Below, one piece after another: positions 48,032-57,243 of a stretch of 64,000 nt of DNA. The number at the start of each line of letters is the position of its first letter. The first letter of the stretch is position 1. The stretch is from Comamonadaceae bacterium ALPHA2B (GTDB lineage Bacteria > Pseudomonadota > Gammaproteobacteria > Burkholderiales > Burkholderiaceae_C): positions 1-64,000 of the forward strand of contig SCOE01000032.1 of assembly GCA_005503065.1 (NCBI GenBank), written 5' to 3'. The notes under the pieces were generated by a model that was not told the DNA's origin, searched no databases, and saw only the letters and a program-made list of their open reading frames with translations. The position numbers and the translations under genes were made by a program.

Positions 48032-49261
48032 ATGAACGAGCAAGACGTTTCCTCCACGCAGCCGATCCGCTTTGTCGGCAAGCGCCAGCAGGGCGGCGGC
48101 TACGGCAAGCCGCCCGGCCGATCCGACGATTTCCTGACACAGGTCGAGCCAGGCACGCCCTGCGGCGAGTTCATGCGGCGCTACTGGCATCCTGTGGGCG
48201 TCTCATGCAAGGTCACGACAGACCCCGTACGGGTGCGCATCCTGGGCGAAAACCTGATCCTGTTCAGGGACGGCCAGGGCAAGCCGGGCCTGCTGCACGA
48301 GAACTGCGCTCATCGCGGCACGTCGCTCTACTACGGCAAGGTCGAGAGCGAAGGCATCCGCTGCTGCTACCACGGCTGGCTCTTCGCAGTGGACGGAAGC
48401 TGCGTGGAGCAGCCCTGCGAGCCCGGCGGAGGACAGCATCGCGACAAGTGCCGCCAGCCCTGGTATCCGGTGCAGGAGCGCTATGGCCTCGTCTTCGCCT
48501 ATATGGGGCCGCTTGACGCGATGCCCCCCCTGCCGCAGTACGACGTGCTCGAAGACCTGGGGGCGGACGAGGAACTGCAGCAGGAGGACCAGAGCTTCTA
48601 CATCGGTGGAGGTGTCTCGCAGGAGAAACCGATAGCTCCCTACAGCTGGCTCCAGAATTTCGAGAACGTGATGGACCCCTTCCACGTGGTCATCCTGCAT
48701 TCGCGCTTCAGCGGCGTGCAGTTCCGGGAGCAGATGGCGGCCATGCCCGCCGTGGAATGGGAGCAGTGCGACCACGGTGTCATGTACCGTTCCGTGCGCC
48801 AGACCAAAGAAGGCTCCCTCACGCGAATCACGCAGACCCTGCTCCCCAACGTGCGCATCGTCCCGTCCATCGAACTGGTGCCCGGCAAGGGCCGCGAGGT
48901 GGCCTGGCTGGTGCCGGTGGACAGCCACCACCATCGCACCTTCGGTGTAGCGCGGGTGCTCAAGAGCGAAGAGCCCCTCTACACGCGGCGCTCGCGCGCA
49001 GCAGTCTTCGAAGGCAAGACCTGGTGGGAGATGACAGAAGACGAACACAAGCGCTTTCCGGGCGACTACGAGGCGCAATCCACCCAGGGAAGCATCCCCG
49101 CGCACAGCGACGAGCATCTGGCCACCAGCGACAAGGGACTGGTGATGTTGCGCCGGATGCTGGCCCGCCAGATTCGCGTCGTGCAGGAGGGCGGGACTCC
49201 CCAGGGCGCAAACCAGGACGGCGCGATGGTGTCGGTCAAGGCAGGGAACTTCTTCGGATGA
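48032..49261 (+). CDS. Rieske aromatic ring-hydroxylating oxygenase, alpha subunit
   Basis: 409 aa. Rieske ligands in ENCAHRGTSL and CCYHGWLF; mononuclear iron site in ENVMDPFHVVILH. Distinct from the minus-strand oxygenase (44896-46179) with little similarity outside the metal motifs, so probably a different substrate or step. The stop overlaps the reductase start by 4 bp. Controlled by the palindrome just upstream. Confidence 0.9.
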   Translation: MNEQDVSSTQPIRFVGKRQQGGGYGKPPGRSDDFLTQVEPGTPCGEFMRRYWHPVGVSCKVTTDPVRVRILGENLILFRDGQGKPGLLHENCAHRGTSLYYGKVESEGIRCCYHGWLFAVDGSCVEQPCEPGGGQHRDKCRQPWYPVQERYGLVFAYMGPLDAMPPLPQYDVLEDLGADEELQQEDQSFYIGGGVSQEKPIAPYSWLQNFENVMDPFHVVILHSRFSGVQFREQMAAMPAVEWEQCDHGVMYRSVRQTKEGSLTRITQTLLPNVRIVPSIELVPGKGREVAWLVPVDSHHHRTFGVARVLKSEEPLYTRRSRAAVFEGKTWWEMTEDEHKRFPGDYEAQSTQGSIPAHSDEHLATSDKGLVMLRRMLARQIRVVQEGGTPQGANQDGAMVSVKAGNFFG

Positions 49262-50196
49262 GCGGCGAGCGCTTGTTCGACGTAAGGGTCGTGGCGCTGC
49301 GCGAGGAAGCGCCCGGCGTGGTTTCCTGCGAGCTGCAATCGACTTCAGGCGAACTGCCGTCTTGCCCGCCCGGCGCGCATGTGGACGTGCATCTGCCCAG
49401 CGGGCTCGTGCGCCAGTATTCGGTCGCGTCGGCCACGGCAGAGAGCTATCAGGTGGCCGTCAAACGTGAGCCTGCCAGCCGAGGCGGGTCCGCGTTCATG
49501 ACCGACTCGTTGCGCATCGGAAGCCCGCTGCGCATCGGCGCTCCGCGGGACAGCTTTCCGCTCGCCGCGACCAACGGCCGCACCGTGCTGATCGCGGGCG
49601 GCATCGGCATCACGGCACTGCTCCCCATGGCGCGCCTCCTGGCGGCCCGTGGACTCGACTGGACGCTGCATTACGCGGTACGCGCACCGGAAGATGCCGC
49701 ATTCAAGCACGCGCTGCGGGACCTGGGCGACCGGATCCGCATCCACGCGTCCTCGACATCAGGAGGTCGTCTTTCCATCGAGGACATCGTCAGACAGCAG
49801 CCGACCGGCACCCATTTCTATTGCTGCGGGCCGGCGTCGATGCTCGATGCTTTCCTTGCGGCTACCGCGTTGCTGCCGCCCGAGCAGGTCCACTTCGAGA
49901 GGTTTGGCGCCGAACCCACCATGGGTGGGCAGGAGTTCGTCGTCCGGCTGGCGCGCAGCGGCCAGGTGCTGCCGGTGGCCTCAGACCAGACGATCGTCGA
50001 CGCGCTGCTGGCCGCGGGGGTCGATGCGCCCTACTCGTGTCAGCAGGGCATCTGCGGCTCCTGCGAAGTCACGGTGTTGCAGGGCAGCCCGGACCACCGG
50101 GACGATGTTCTGACGGCCGCAGAGAAGGCCTCCAACAGAACCATGATGATCTGCTGCTCGCGTGCCTGCTCCCCCGAGCTGGTGCTCGACCTGTAG
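49258..50196 (+). CDS. phthalate dioxygenase reductase-type ferredoxin reductase
   Basis: 312 aa: FMN domain with RQYSVAS, NAD domain with GGIGITALLPMARLL, and a C-terminal plant-type [2Fe-2S] ferredoxin with CQQGICGSCEV and a final CCSRAC. Passes electrons from NADH to a Rieske oxygenase. Overlaps the upstream oxygenase by 4 bp, so that is its main partner; it may also serve the minus-strand oxygenase. Confidence 0.92.
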   Translation: MSGERLFDVRVVALREEAPGVVSCELQSTSGELPSCPPGAHVDVHLPSGLVRQYSVASATAESYQVAVKREPASRGGSAFMTDSLRIGSPLRIGAPRDSFPLAATNGRTVLIAGGIGITALLPMARLLAARGLDWTLHYAVRAPEDAAFKHALRDLGDRIRIHASSTSGGRLSIEDIVRQQPTGTHFYCCGPASMLDAFLAATALLPPEQVHFERFGAEPTMGGQEFVVRLARSGQVLPVASDQTIVDALLAAGVDAPYSCQQGICGSCEVTVLQGSPDHRDDVLTAAEKASNRTMMICCSRACSPELVLDL

Positions 50197-50291
50197 CAAA
50201 GTAGCCGTACCAGACGGCCGCTGCGGGCTTGAAGAGCGCCGTGCTCCTTTGGCATCGTGCGACCCCTTTCCCCAACCACTGGAGACATCCC

Positions 50292-51203
50292 ATGCTTCAG
50301 CCCACCATCGGCTTGATCGGACTTGGCGCCATGGGCGCAGGTATCGCCACGACATTGCGCAGGCAAGGCCACGAGTTGCGCGTGTGCGACGCGCAGCCGG
50401 GGCGTGCACAGGACTTCGCCGCCGAAGGCGGCCTCGCCTGCGCCACGCCGGCCGAAACGGCGACCAGCTGCGACGTGCTGGTCTCGGTGGTGGTCAATGC
50501 CGAGCAGACGGAGGCTGTGCTGTTCGGCAAGCACGGTGCTGCCGCAGCGATGTCGTCCGGCAGCGTGTTCGTGATGTGCTCGACGGTCGATCCCTCGTGG
50601 TCGATGGCGCTGGAAGCGAGGCTGGCAGAGCACGGCATCCTCTACCTCGACGCGCCCATCTCGGGCGGGGCCGCCAAGGCGGCCAGCGGTCAGATGACGA
50701 TGATGACCTCCGGCGCGCCGGCTGCCTATGAGAAGGCCGGCGTTGTGCTCGACGCCATGGCCGCCAAGGTGTACCGCCTGGGCGACCGGGCCGGCGCCGG
50801 CAGCAAGGTCAAGGTCATCAACCAGCTTCTGGCCGGCGTGCACATCGCCGCGGCGGCCGAGGCCATGGCGCTGGGGCTGCGCGAGGGTGTCGATCCGGCG
50901 GCGCTGTACGAGGTCATCACCCACAGCGCCGGCAACAGCTGGATGTTCGAGAACCGCATGGCCCACGTGCTCACCGGCGACTACACGCCGCTGTCGGCGG
51001 TGGACATCTTCGTCAAGGACCTGGGGCTGGTGCTCGACATGGCGCGCGCCAGCAAGTTCCCGCTGCCGTTGTCTTCCACTGCGCACCAGATGTTCATGCA
51101 GGCGTCCAGCGCGGGCTTCGCGCGCGAGGATGACAGCGCCGTGATCAAGATCTTCCCGGGCATCGATTTGCCTCCGGCCCGGCCACCCACCACCGATGCT
51201 TGA
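50292..51203 (+). CDS. ltnD: L-threonate dehydrogenase
   Basis: 303-aa 3-hydroxyisobutyrate dehydrogenase-family enzyme. GxGxxG in IGLIGLGAMGAGIA, DAPISGGAAKAASGQM for substrate binding, and the catalytic Lys in KVKVINQLLAG. Within the otn pathway LtnD oxidises L-threonate at C2 to 2-oxo-tetronate. The ATG at 50292 has GGAG upstream. First of five consecutive tetronate genes. Confidence 0.85.
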   Translation: MLQPTIGLIGLGAMGAGIATTLRRQGHELRVCDAQPGRAQDFAAEGGLACATPAETATSCDVLVSVVVNAEQTEAVLFGKHGAAAAMSSGSVFVMCSTVDPSWSMALEARLAEHGILYLDAPISGGAAKAASGQMTMMTSGAPAAYEKAGVVLDAMAAKVYRLGDRAGAGSKVKVINQLLAGVHIAAAAEAMALGLREGVDPAALYEVITHSAGNSWMFENRMAHVLTGDYTPLSAVDIFVKDLGLVLDMARASKFPLPLSSTAHQMFMQASSAGFAREDDSAVIKIFPGIDLPPARPPTTDA

Positions 51204-51205
51204 TC

Positions 51206-52219
51206 ATGAACATTCTCGTCACCGGCGGCTGCGGGTTCCTGGGCACCCGCCTCGCGCGCACCCTACTGCAAAAGGCCAATCTATCGCTGGCCGGCGCACC
51301 GGCGCAGCCCGTCGACCGCATCCTGCTGGTCGACCGCGCGCCGCCGCCAGCCGACCTACAGGCCGACGCGCGCATCCGCGTCCTTCAAGGCGACCTGCTC
51401 GAACAATCCACGTCCGGCGCGCTGCCGCTGGCCGAGGTCCAGCTGGTGTTCCACCTCGCGGCCGCCGTCAGTGGCGAATGCGAGGCCGACTTCGAACTCG
51501 GCATGCGCAGCAACCTCGACGCTACACGCGCCCTGCTTGAAGGCTGCCGCCGCGCCGGCCATGCGCCCGTCTTCGTCTTCTCCAGTTCGGTGGCCGTGTT
51601 CGGCGATTCGCCGGAACAGCCGCTGCCGGCGGTGGTGGACGACCGCACGCTGCCGACACCGCAGAACAGCTACGGCATCCAGAAGTTCATCGGCGAGCAG
51701 TTGGTGGCCGACTGCACACGCAAGGGCTTCGTGCAGGGCCGCAGCGTGCGGCTGATGACGGTCAGCGTGCGGCCCGGCCGGCCCAACGGGGCGGCTTCCA
51801 GCTTTCTGTCTGGCATGCTGCGCGAGCCGCTGGCCGGCGAGCGGGCGCGCTGCCCGGTGCCTCCCGATACGGCCGTTGCGCTGGCGTCGCCCGGCAACAC
51901 GGTGGCAGGCATCCTGCGCGCGGCCACCGCCGGCGCGGCCGAGTGGGGCGCGCGCACGGCGGTCAACCTGCCGGCGTTGACCACCACGGTGCGGGAGATG
52001 GCCCAGGCGCTGGAGCGCATTGCCGGAGCGCAGGCAACCGCATTGATCGACTGGTGGCCCGACCCCGGCGTGGCAAGGATCGTCACGGGCTGGCCCAGCC
52101 GTATCGACGCCCGGCGCGCCGAGGGCCTCGGTCTGGCCGCCGACCCGGACTTCGACACCGTCCTGCGCCAGTACGTCCATGAGAATCCGCAGGCAGTGAA
52201 GCTGCTGCTGAAAGGTTGA
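51206..52219 (+). CDS. denD: D-erythronate dehydrogenase
   Basis: 337-aa extended SDR (epimerase fold). NAD motif TGGCGFLGTRLA and the catalytic Tyr-Lys in NSYGIQKFIGEQ. DenD oxidises D-erythronate to 3-oxo-tetronate. The ATG at 51206 is used; a TTG two codons upstream is less likely. It starts 2 bp after ltnD stops. It gives this cluster a second entry point besides ltnD. Confidence 0.88.
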   Translation: MNILVTGGCGFLGTRLARTLLQKANLSLAGAPAQPVDRILLVDRAPPPADLQADARIRVLQGDLLEQSTSGALPLAEVQLVFHLAAAVSGECEADFELGMRSNLDATRALLEGCRRAGHAPVFVFSSSVAVFGDSPEQPLPAVVDDRTLPTPQNSYGIQKFIGEQLVADCTRKGFVQGRSVRLMTVSVRPGRPNGAASSFLSGMLREPLAGERARCPVPPDTAVALASPGNTVAGILRAATAGAAEWGARTAVNLPALTTTVREMAQALERIAGAQATALIDWWPDPGVARIVTGWPSRIDARRAEGLGLAADPDFDTVLRQYVHENPQAVKLLLKG

Positions 52220-52227
52220 CGACAACC

Positions 52228-53511
52228 ATGGCAAACCTGCTTCTCGGCTGCATTGCCGACGATTTCACAGGCGCCACCGACTTGGCCAATAACCTGGTGC
52301 GCGCCGGCATGCGCGTGGTGCAGACGATCGGCGTGCCGCAAGCGCCGCTGGACGCCGAGGTGGATGCCGTGGTCGTGGCGCTGAAGTCGCGCACTGTCCC
52401 GGCGTCCGAGGCCGTCGCGCAGTCGCTCGCCGCGCTGCGTTGGCTGCAGGGCCAGGGCCGCAGCGGGGCCGCGCCGCAGATCTATTTCAAGTACTGCTCC
52501 ACCTTCGACAGCACGCCGCGGGGCAACATCGGCCCCGTCGCCGAGGCGCTGATGGATGCGCTGGACTGCAGTTTCACGATCGCAACGCCAGCTTTCCCTG
52601 ACAACGGCCGCACGATTGTTAAAGGCTACCTGTTCGTCGGAGACGTGCTGCTCAACGAGAGCGGAATGCAGAACCATCCGCTCACGCCGATGGCCGATGC
52701 CAGCTTGGTGCGCGTGCTGCAGGCCCAATGCACGCGCAAGGTCGGTCTGATCGACCACGCGGTGGTGGCGCGCGGCGCCGATGCGGTTGCGGCGCGCATC
52801 GCGCAGCTGCAGTCGCAGGGCGTGGGCATCGCCATCGTCGACGCACTGTCGAACGAGGACCTGCTGCGCACCGGCCCCGCTCTGGCTGCGCTGCCCCTGG
52901 TGACGGCGGGTTCGGGGCTGGCCATCGCCCTGCCGGCCAACTTCGGCCTCGCGCCTTCGGCCCGCGCCAGTGCGCTGCCACCGGCCGGCGGATTGCGCGC
53001 GGTGGTCTCGGGCAGCTGCTCGCTGGCCACCAACCGGCAGGTGGCGGACTTCGTGCGCCGCGGCGGCGCGGCACTGCCGATCGACCCGCTTCGCATCGCC
53101 GCCGGCGTGGACGTGGCGGCTGAAGCGCTCGCATGGGCCGCGTCGCGCATGGAACAAGGGCCCGTGCTTGTCTATTCCACGGCCGAAGCCCACGTCACGC
53201 AGGCGGTGCAGGAACGGCTCGGCGTGGAAGCGGCCGGCGCCATGGTGGAGCGCACGATCGCGGCGGTCGCACGCGGCCTGGTCGAGCGCGGCGTGCGCCA
53301 GCTGGTAGTGGCGGGCGGAGAAACGGCGGGCGCCTGCGTGCAGGCGCTGGGCATCGCCCAGCTGCAAATCGGTCCGCAGATCGATCCCGGCGTGCCCTGG
53401 TGCCATGCCCGCTGCGGGGCCGCCGCGGACGACGGCCTGCATGTCGCCCTGAAGTCCGGCAACTTCGGCGGCGATGACTTCTTCACCCGTGCCTTCAAGG
53501 CACTGCCATGA
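52228..53511 (+). CDS. otnK: 3-oxo-tetronate kinase
   Basis: 427-aa four-carbon acid sugar kinase (DUF1537 type). Substrate domain signature CIADDFTGATDLANNLV at the start and the nucleotide-domain GGETAGACVQALG near the end. Phosphorylates 3-oxo-tetronate to the 4-phosphate. The ATG at 52228 begins MANLLLGCIADD; an earlier TTG is open. Overlaps otnC by 4 bp. Confidence 0.92.
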   Translation: MANLLLGCIADDFTGATDLANNLVRAGMRVVQTIGVPQAPLDAEVDAVVVALKSRTVPASEAVAQSLAALRWLQGQGRSGAAPQIYFKYCSTFDSTPRGNIGPVAEALMDALDCSFTIATPAFPDNGRTIVKGYLFVGDVLLNESGMQNHPLTPMADASLVRVLQAQCTRKVGLIDHAVVARGADAVAARIAQLQSQGVGIAIVDALSNEDLLRTGPALAALPLVTAGSGLAIALPANFGLAPSARASALPPAGGLRAVVSGSCSLATNRQVADFVRRGGAALPIDPLRIAAGVDVAAEALAWAASRMEQGPVLVYSTAEAHVTQAVQERLGVEAAGAMVERTIAAVARGLVERGVRQLVVAGGETAGACVQALGIAQLQIGPQIDPGVPWCHARCGAAADDGLHVALKSGNFGGDDFFTRAFKALP

Positions 53512-54176
53512 ACGAGGCACACGCCCGCGAGGAGATCTGCCGCATCGGCGCGAGCCTGTACCAGCGCGGCTACGTGCATGCCAGCGCGGGCAACATCAGC
53601 GTGCGCCTGCCCGGCGACGCCGGCTTCCTCATCACCCCCACCGATGCCTGCCTGGGCTTCCTGGACCCGGCGCGCCTGGCGCGGCTGGACGCACAGGGCC
53701 GGCAACTCCACGGTGACCGCGCGAGCAAGACCATCGCGCTGCACACCCGCATCTATGCCGCCACGCGCGCCTACCAAGCCGATACCGCGTGCGTCATTCA
53801 TACTCACAGCACACACTGCGTTGCGTTGAGCCTGCAGCCCGAAGGCAACGAGCTGCTGCCGCCAATCACGCCCTATTTCGTGATGAAGGTCGGGCACGTG
53901 CCGCTGATTCCCTATTGCCGCCCCGGTGCACCCGAGGCGGCGGAGGCGGTGGCGCAGGCCATTGCGCGCTACGGCGCTGCCGGCGCACCGCTGAGGGCAG
54001 CGATGTTGGAGCGCGTGGGCCCGAATGTGTGGCATGACACGCCTTCCGCGGCCATGGCCGTACTGGAGGAGCTGGAAGAGACTGCCAAGCTGTGGCTGCT
54101 CTCCGGCCGCCGCTGCGCGGTGCTCGACGAAGCCGGAATCACCGAGCTGCGCACGGTCTTCGGAGCGCGCTGGTAG
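53508..54176 (+). CDS. otnC: 3-oxo-tetronate 4-phosphate decarboxylase
   Basis: 222-aa class II aldolase-fold enzyme. [10 protein letters not shown] and ITPTDACLG in the N-terminal part; zinc ligands in [13 protein letters not shown]. Decarboxylates 3-oxo-tetronate 4-phosphate to dihydroxyacetone phosphate, entering glycolysis. Coupled to otnK. Confidence 0.9.
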   Translation: MNEAHAREEICRIGASLYQRGYVHASAGNISVRLPGDAGFLITPTDACLGFLDPARLARLDAQGRQLHGDRASKTIALHTRIYAATRAYQADTACVIHTHSTHCVALSLQPEGNELLPPITPYFVMKVGHVPLIPYCRPGAPEAAEAVAQAIARYGAAGAPLRAAMLERVGPNVWHDTPSAAMAVLEELEETAKLWLLSGRRCAVLDEAGITELRTVFGARW

Positions 54177-54210
54177 CGCCCCTTGTTGTTTTCTTCCTCA
54201 ACACGCCGCC

Positions 54211-55014
54211 ATGCCCCGCTTTGCCGCCAACCTCTCGATGCTCTACACGGAACTGCCCTTCCTCGACCGCTTCGCCGCCGCCGCGGCCGACGGTTTCGAG
54301 GCCGTGGAGTACCTCTTTCCCTACGACTTCGCGCCGGCCGACCTCGCCGCACGGCTGCGCGAGCACGGCCTGCAGCAGGTGCTGTTCAACAGCCCGCCCG
54401 GCGACTGGGCCGCCGGCGAGCGCGGCCTGGCCTGCCTGCCCGGTCGCGAAGCCGACCTCCGCGATGCCGTGGCCACGGCGCTGGACTACGCCCAGGCGCT
54501 CGATTGCCCGCGCATCCACCTGATGGCCGGCCTGGTGCCCGAAGGCCGCACGCGCGCCGAACTGCGTCCGTTGTACATCGACAACCTGCACCGCGCCGCC
54601 GAGATGGCCGCGCAGGCCGGCCGCGAGGTGCTGATCGAGCCGATCAACACGCGCGACATTCCCGGCTTCTTCCTGAACCGCCAGGACGAGGCGCACGCCG
54701 TCGTGCAGGCTGTCGGCGCACCCAACCTCAAGGTGCAGATGGACCTGTACCACTGCCAGATCGTCGAGGGCGACGTGGCGACCAAGATCCGCCGTTACCT
54801 GCCCACCGGGCGGGTGGGCCATTTTCAGGTCGCCGGCGTGCCCGAGCGCCACGAGCCGGACGTGGGCGAGCTGCACTACCCCTATCTATTCGACGTGATC
54901 GACGAGGTGGCCGCGCAGTGCGGCTGGCAGGGCTGGGTCGGCTGCGAGTACCGGCCAGCACGCGGAGCGATACCGAGCGGAACCACCGGGGGCCTGGCTT
55001 GGATGCGGGCCTGA
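54211..55014 (+). CDS. otnI: 2-oxo-tetronate isomerase (hydroxypyruvate isomerase family)
   Basis: 267-aa TIM-barrel isomerase. Metal-binding residues in [28 protein letters not shown] and the C-terminal GCEYRP. Turns the LtnD product 2-oxo-tetronate into 3-oxo-tetronate for OtnK. The ATG at 54211 begins the usual [12 protein letters not shown]. Completes the pathway. Confidence 0.9.
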   Translation: MPRFAANLSMLYTELPFLDRFAAAAADGFEAVEYLFPYDFAPADLAARLREHGLQQVLFNSPPGDWAAGERGLACLPGREADLRDAVATALDYAQALDCPRIHLMAGLVPEGRTRAELRPLYIDNLHRAAEMAAQAGREVLIEPINTRDIPGFFLNRQDEAHAVVQAVGAPNLKVQMDLYHCQIVEGDVATKIRRYLPTGRVGHFQVAGVPERHEPDVGELHYPYLFDVIDEVAAQCGWQGWVGCEYRPARGAIPSGTTGGLAWMRA

Positions 55015-55091
55015 CCCCACGGCTGCGTGCGTCGCGGTTGTCGCGCTGCGACGCACCGGTCTCCGCAGCGCCAAACACATGGCCGAAGACG

Positions 55092-56096
55092 TCAGGCAGC
55101 ATCGTCCGCAGGAGGCGCGCGCAGGGCGCCGCTGTGGGCCTCCACCTCGGCACGCCAGTCGGCGCCCTGCAACAGCGCCAGCGCCGCCTCCAACGCGCGT
55201 GAAGGCCGCACCGCCGCGGGCGCCATGAAGCCCAGCGGCGTGCGTACTTCGGGCGCCACCAGCGGCAGAGCTTCCAGGTCGGCGTGGTGGCGCACGGTGT
55301 CGACCATGGCACCAGGGAGGATGGCGCCCAACTCGCCGTCCTGCACCGCCAGCGCAAGGGTAATCACGGAATTCGTCTCGACGGCCGGCTGCACGGGCGG
55401 CGCCCCCGCGATCGCGAAGGCCGCATCGACGATGGCGCGGTTGTGCATCTCGGGCGTGAGCAGCACCAGCGGTAGCGCCGCCGCCTCGGCCCAGCCGATG
55501 GGTGGGCCGAGGTGCAGGCCCTCTCCGCCCTTGTCCTTGCCCTTCCCCTTGCCCGACGCGCTCCGGCGCCGCAGCAGGAAGTAATGCTCCACCGTCTGCG
55601 GCCAGGCCTGCAGCCGCGCCGCCTGGCCCTTGGCGCCCGAGCGCATGCGTTCGGTGTAGCCGAGCGCGAGGTCCAGCGCGAGCGCATCGAGGCCCGCCTC
55701 CAGTTCCACCGAACTCATCGACAGCACGGTGGGCACGATGCCCGGATGCCGCGCGCGCAACCTGGCGGCGAAGCGCGTGAGCAGCGGCATGGCCGTGGGC
55801 ACGGCCGCCATGCGCAGGTGACCGCGCGGATGGCCCGCCTCGCTGCGCAGCTGCTGCTGCAGCCGCTCGTGCTCGTGCAGCATGCGGTGTGCGCTGGCCA
55901 GCACGGTCTCGCCCTCGGGCGTCAAGCCGGCGAAGCTGCGGCCCCGGCGCACGATGACGACGCCGAACTCCTCTTCCAGCGCCCGCAGCGCGTTCGACAA
56001 CGCCGGCTGCGTGATGTGGCAGGCCGCGGCGGCGCGGCCGAAGTGGCGATGCTCGCTCAGCGCGGCCAGGTAGCGCAGCGAAGCGAGCAGGTTCAT
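55092..56096 (-). CDS. LysR family transcriptional regulator
   Basis: 334 aa. The N-terminal HTH HFGRAAAACHITQPALSNALRALEEEFG is typical; the effector domain follows, with a Lys/Gly-rich insert (SGKGKGKDKGGEG, about residue 180). It faces the end of the otn operon tail-to-tail, so a role there is not implied. Target unknown. Confidence 0.9.
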   Translation of the reverse strand: MNLLASLRYLAALSEHRHFGRAAAACHITQPALSNALRALEEEFGVVIVRRGRSFAGLTPEGETVLASAHRMLHEHERLQQQLRSEAGHPRGHLRMAAVPTAMPLLTRFAARLRARHPGIVPTVLSMSSVELEAGLDALALDLALGYTERMRSGAKGQAARLQAWPQTVEHYFLLRRRSASGKGKGKDKGGEGLHLGPPIGWAEAAALPLVLLTPEMHNRAIVDAAFAIAGAPPVQPAVETNSVITLALAVQDGELGAILPGAMVDTVRHHADLEALPLVAPEVRTPLGFMAPAAVRPSRALEAALALLQGADWRAEVEAHSGALRAPPADDAA

Positions 56097-56106
56097 CCGG
56101 GCAATG

Positions 56107-57201
56107 TCAGGTGTTCTTGCTGACCGTGATGGTCGGGAACTTGGCGCTGAAGTCCTTGGCCTTCTGCGCCACGCTCACCGCGACCTGGCGCGCGACCTCG
56201 CGGTACAGGCCGGCGGCCTCGCTCTCGGGCGCGGCCACCACGGTGGGCGTGCCGCTGTCGGCCTGCTCGCGGATCGCCAGTGCCAGGGGCAGCGCGCCCA
56301 GGTAGGGCATGCCGTATTCGGCGGCCATCTTCTTGCCGCCCTCGGCGCCGAAGATGTGTTCCACATGGCCGCAGTTCGTGCACACGTGCACCGCCATGTT
56401 CTCGACGACGCCGAGGATGGGCACGCCCACCTTCTCGAACATCTTGATGCCCTTGCGTGCGTCGAGCAGCGCGATGTCCTGCGGCGTGGTGACGATCACC
56501 GCGCCCGTGATGGGCACGCGCTGGCTCAGCGTGAGCTGGATGTCCCCGGTGCCGGGCGGCATGTCGACCACGAGGTAGTCCAGGTCCTTCCAGTTGGTCT
56601 GGCGCAGCATCTGCTCCAGCGCCTGCGTGGCCATGGGGCCGCGCCAGATCATGGCCTGGTCGGCATCCACGAGGAAGCCGATCGACATGACCTGCACGGC
56701 GTGGTTGACGATCGGCTCCATGCTCTTGCCGTCGGTGCTCTCGGGCTTGCGGCCCTGCAGGCCCATCATCAGCGACTGGCTGGGGCCGTAGATGTCGGCA
56801 TCGAGCAGGCCCACGGTGGCACCTTCGGCCGCGAGGGCCAGCGCCAGGTTGGCGGCGGTGGTGCTCTTGCCCACGCCGCCCTTGCCCGAGGCGACGGCGA
56901 CGATGTTCTTCACGTTGGGCATCAGCTGCACGCCGCGCTGCACGGCGTGGCTCACGACGTTGAGCTTGAAGTTGACCGACACGTTGCCCACGCCGGGCAC
57001 GGTGCGCGCGGCCTCGACCAGCGCCTTGCGCAAGGCGGCATGCTGGCTCTTCGCCGGATAGCCCAGTTCGATGTCGAAGGCGACGTCCGCGCCGTCGATC
57101 TGCAGGTTCTGGAGGGATTTGCCGGCCGCGAGGGGCTTGCCGGTGTTCGGGTCCACGACGGCCTGGAGCGCGTTCTGAAGGACCTCTGGGGTAACTGCCA
57201 T
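56107..57201 (-). CDS. apbC: iron-sulfur cluster carrier protein ApbC (Mrp/NBP35 family)
   Basis: 364-aa P-loop ATPase. Walker A ASGKGGVGKST, switch DIYGPSQSLMMGL, and the cluster-binding pair CTNCG. The N-terminal MIP18/DUF59 domain (MAVTPEVLQNALQAVVDPNTGK) is present. Transfers [4Fe-4S] clusters to target enzymes. Common core gene. Confidence 0.95.
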   Translation of the reverse strand: MAVTPEVLQNALQAVVDPNTGKPLAAGKSLQNLQIDGADVAFDIELGYPAKSQHAALRKALVEAARTVPGVGNVSVNFKLNVVSHAVQRGVQLMPNVKNIVAVASGKGGVGKSTTAANLALALAAEGATVGLLDADIYGPSQSLMMGLQGRKPESTDGKSMEPIVNHAVQVMSIGFLVDADQAMIWRGPMATQALEQMLRQTNWKDLDYLVVDMPPGTGDIQLTLSQRVPITGAVIVTTPQDIALLDARKGIKMFEKVGVPILGVVENMAVHVCTNCGHVEHIFGAEGGKKMAAEYGMPYLGALPLALAIREQADSGTPTVVAAPESEAAGLYREVARQVAVSVAQKAKDFSAKFPTITVSKNT

Positions 57202-57243
57202 GGGGAAAGCTCCGAAGTGGCGCGTAGTCTACGGGCTGCCTCC

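Noticed and set aside
56104-57243. Upstream extension of the patatin frame by 380 codons
   Set aside because: Runs antisense through apbC; patatin similarity and the GGGAR loop begin just after the ATG at 57244.
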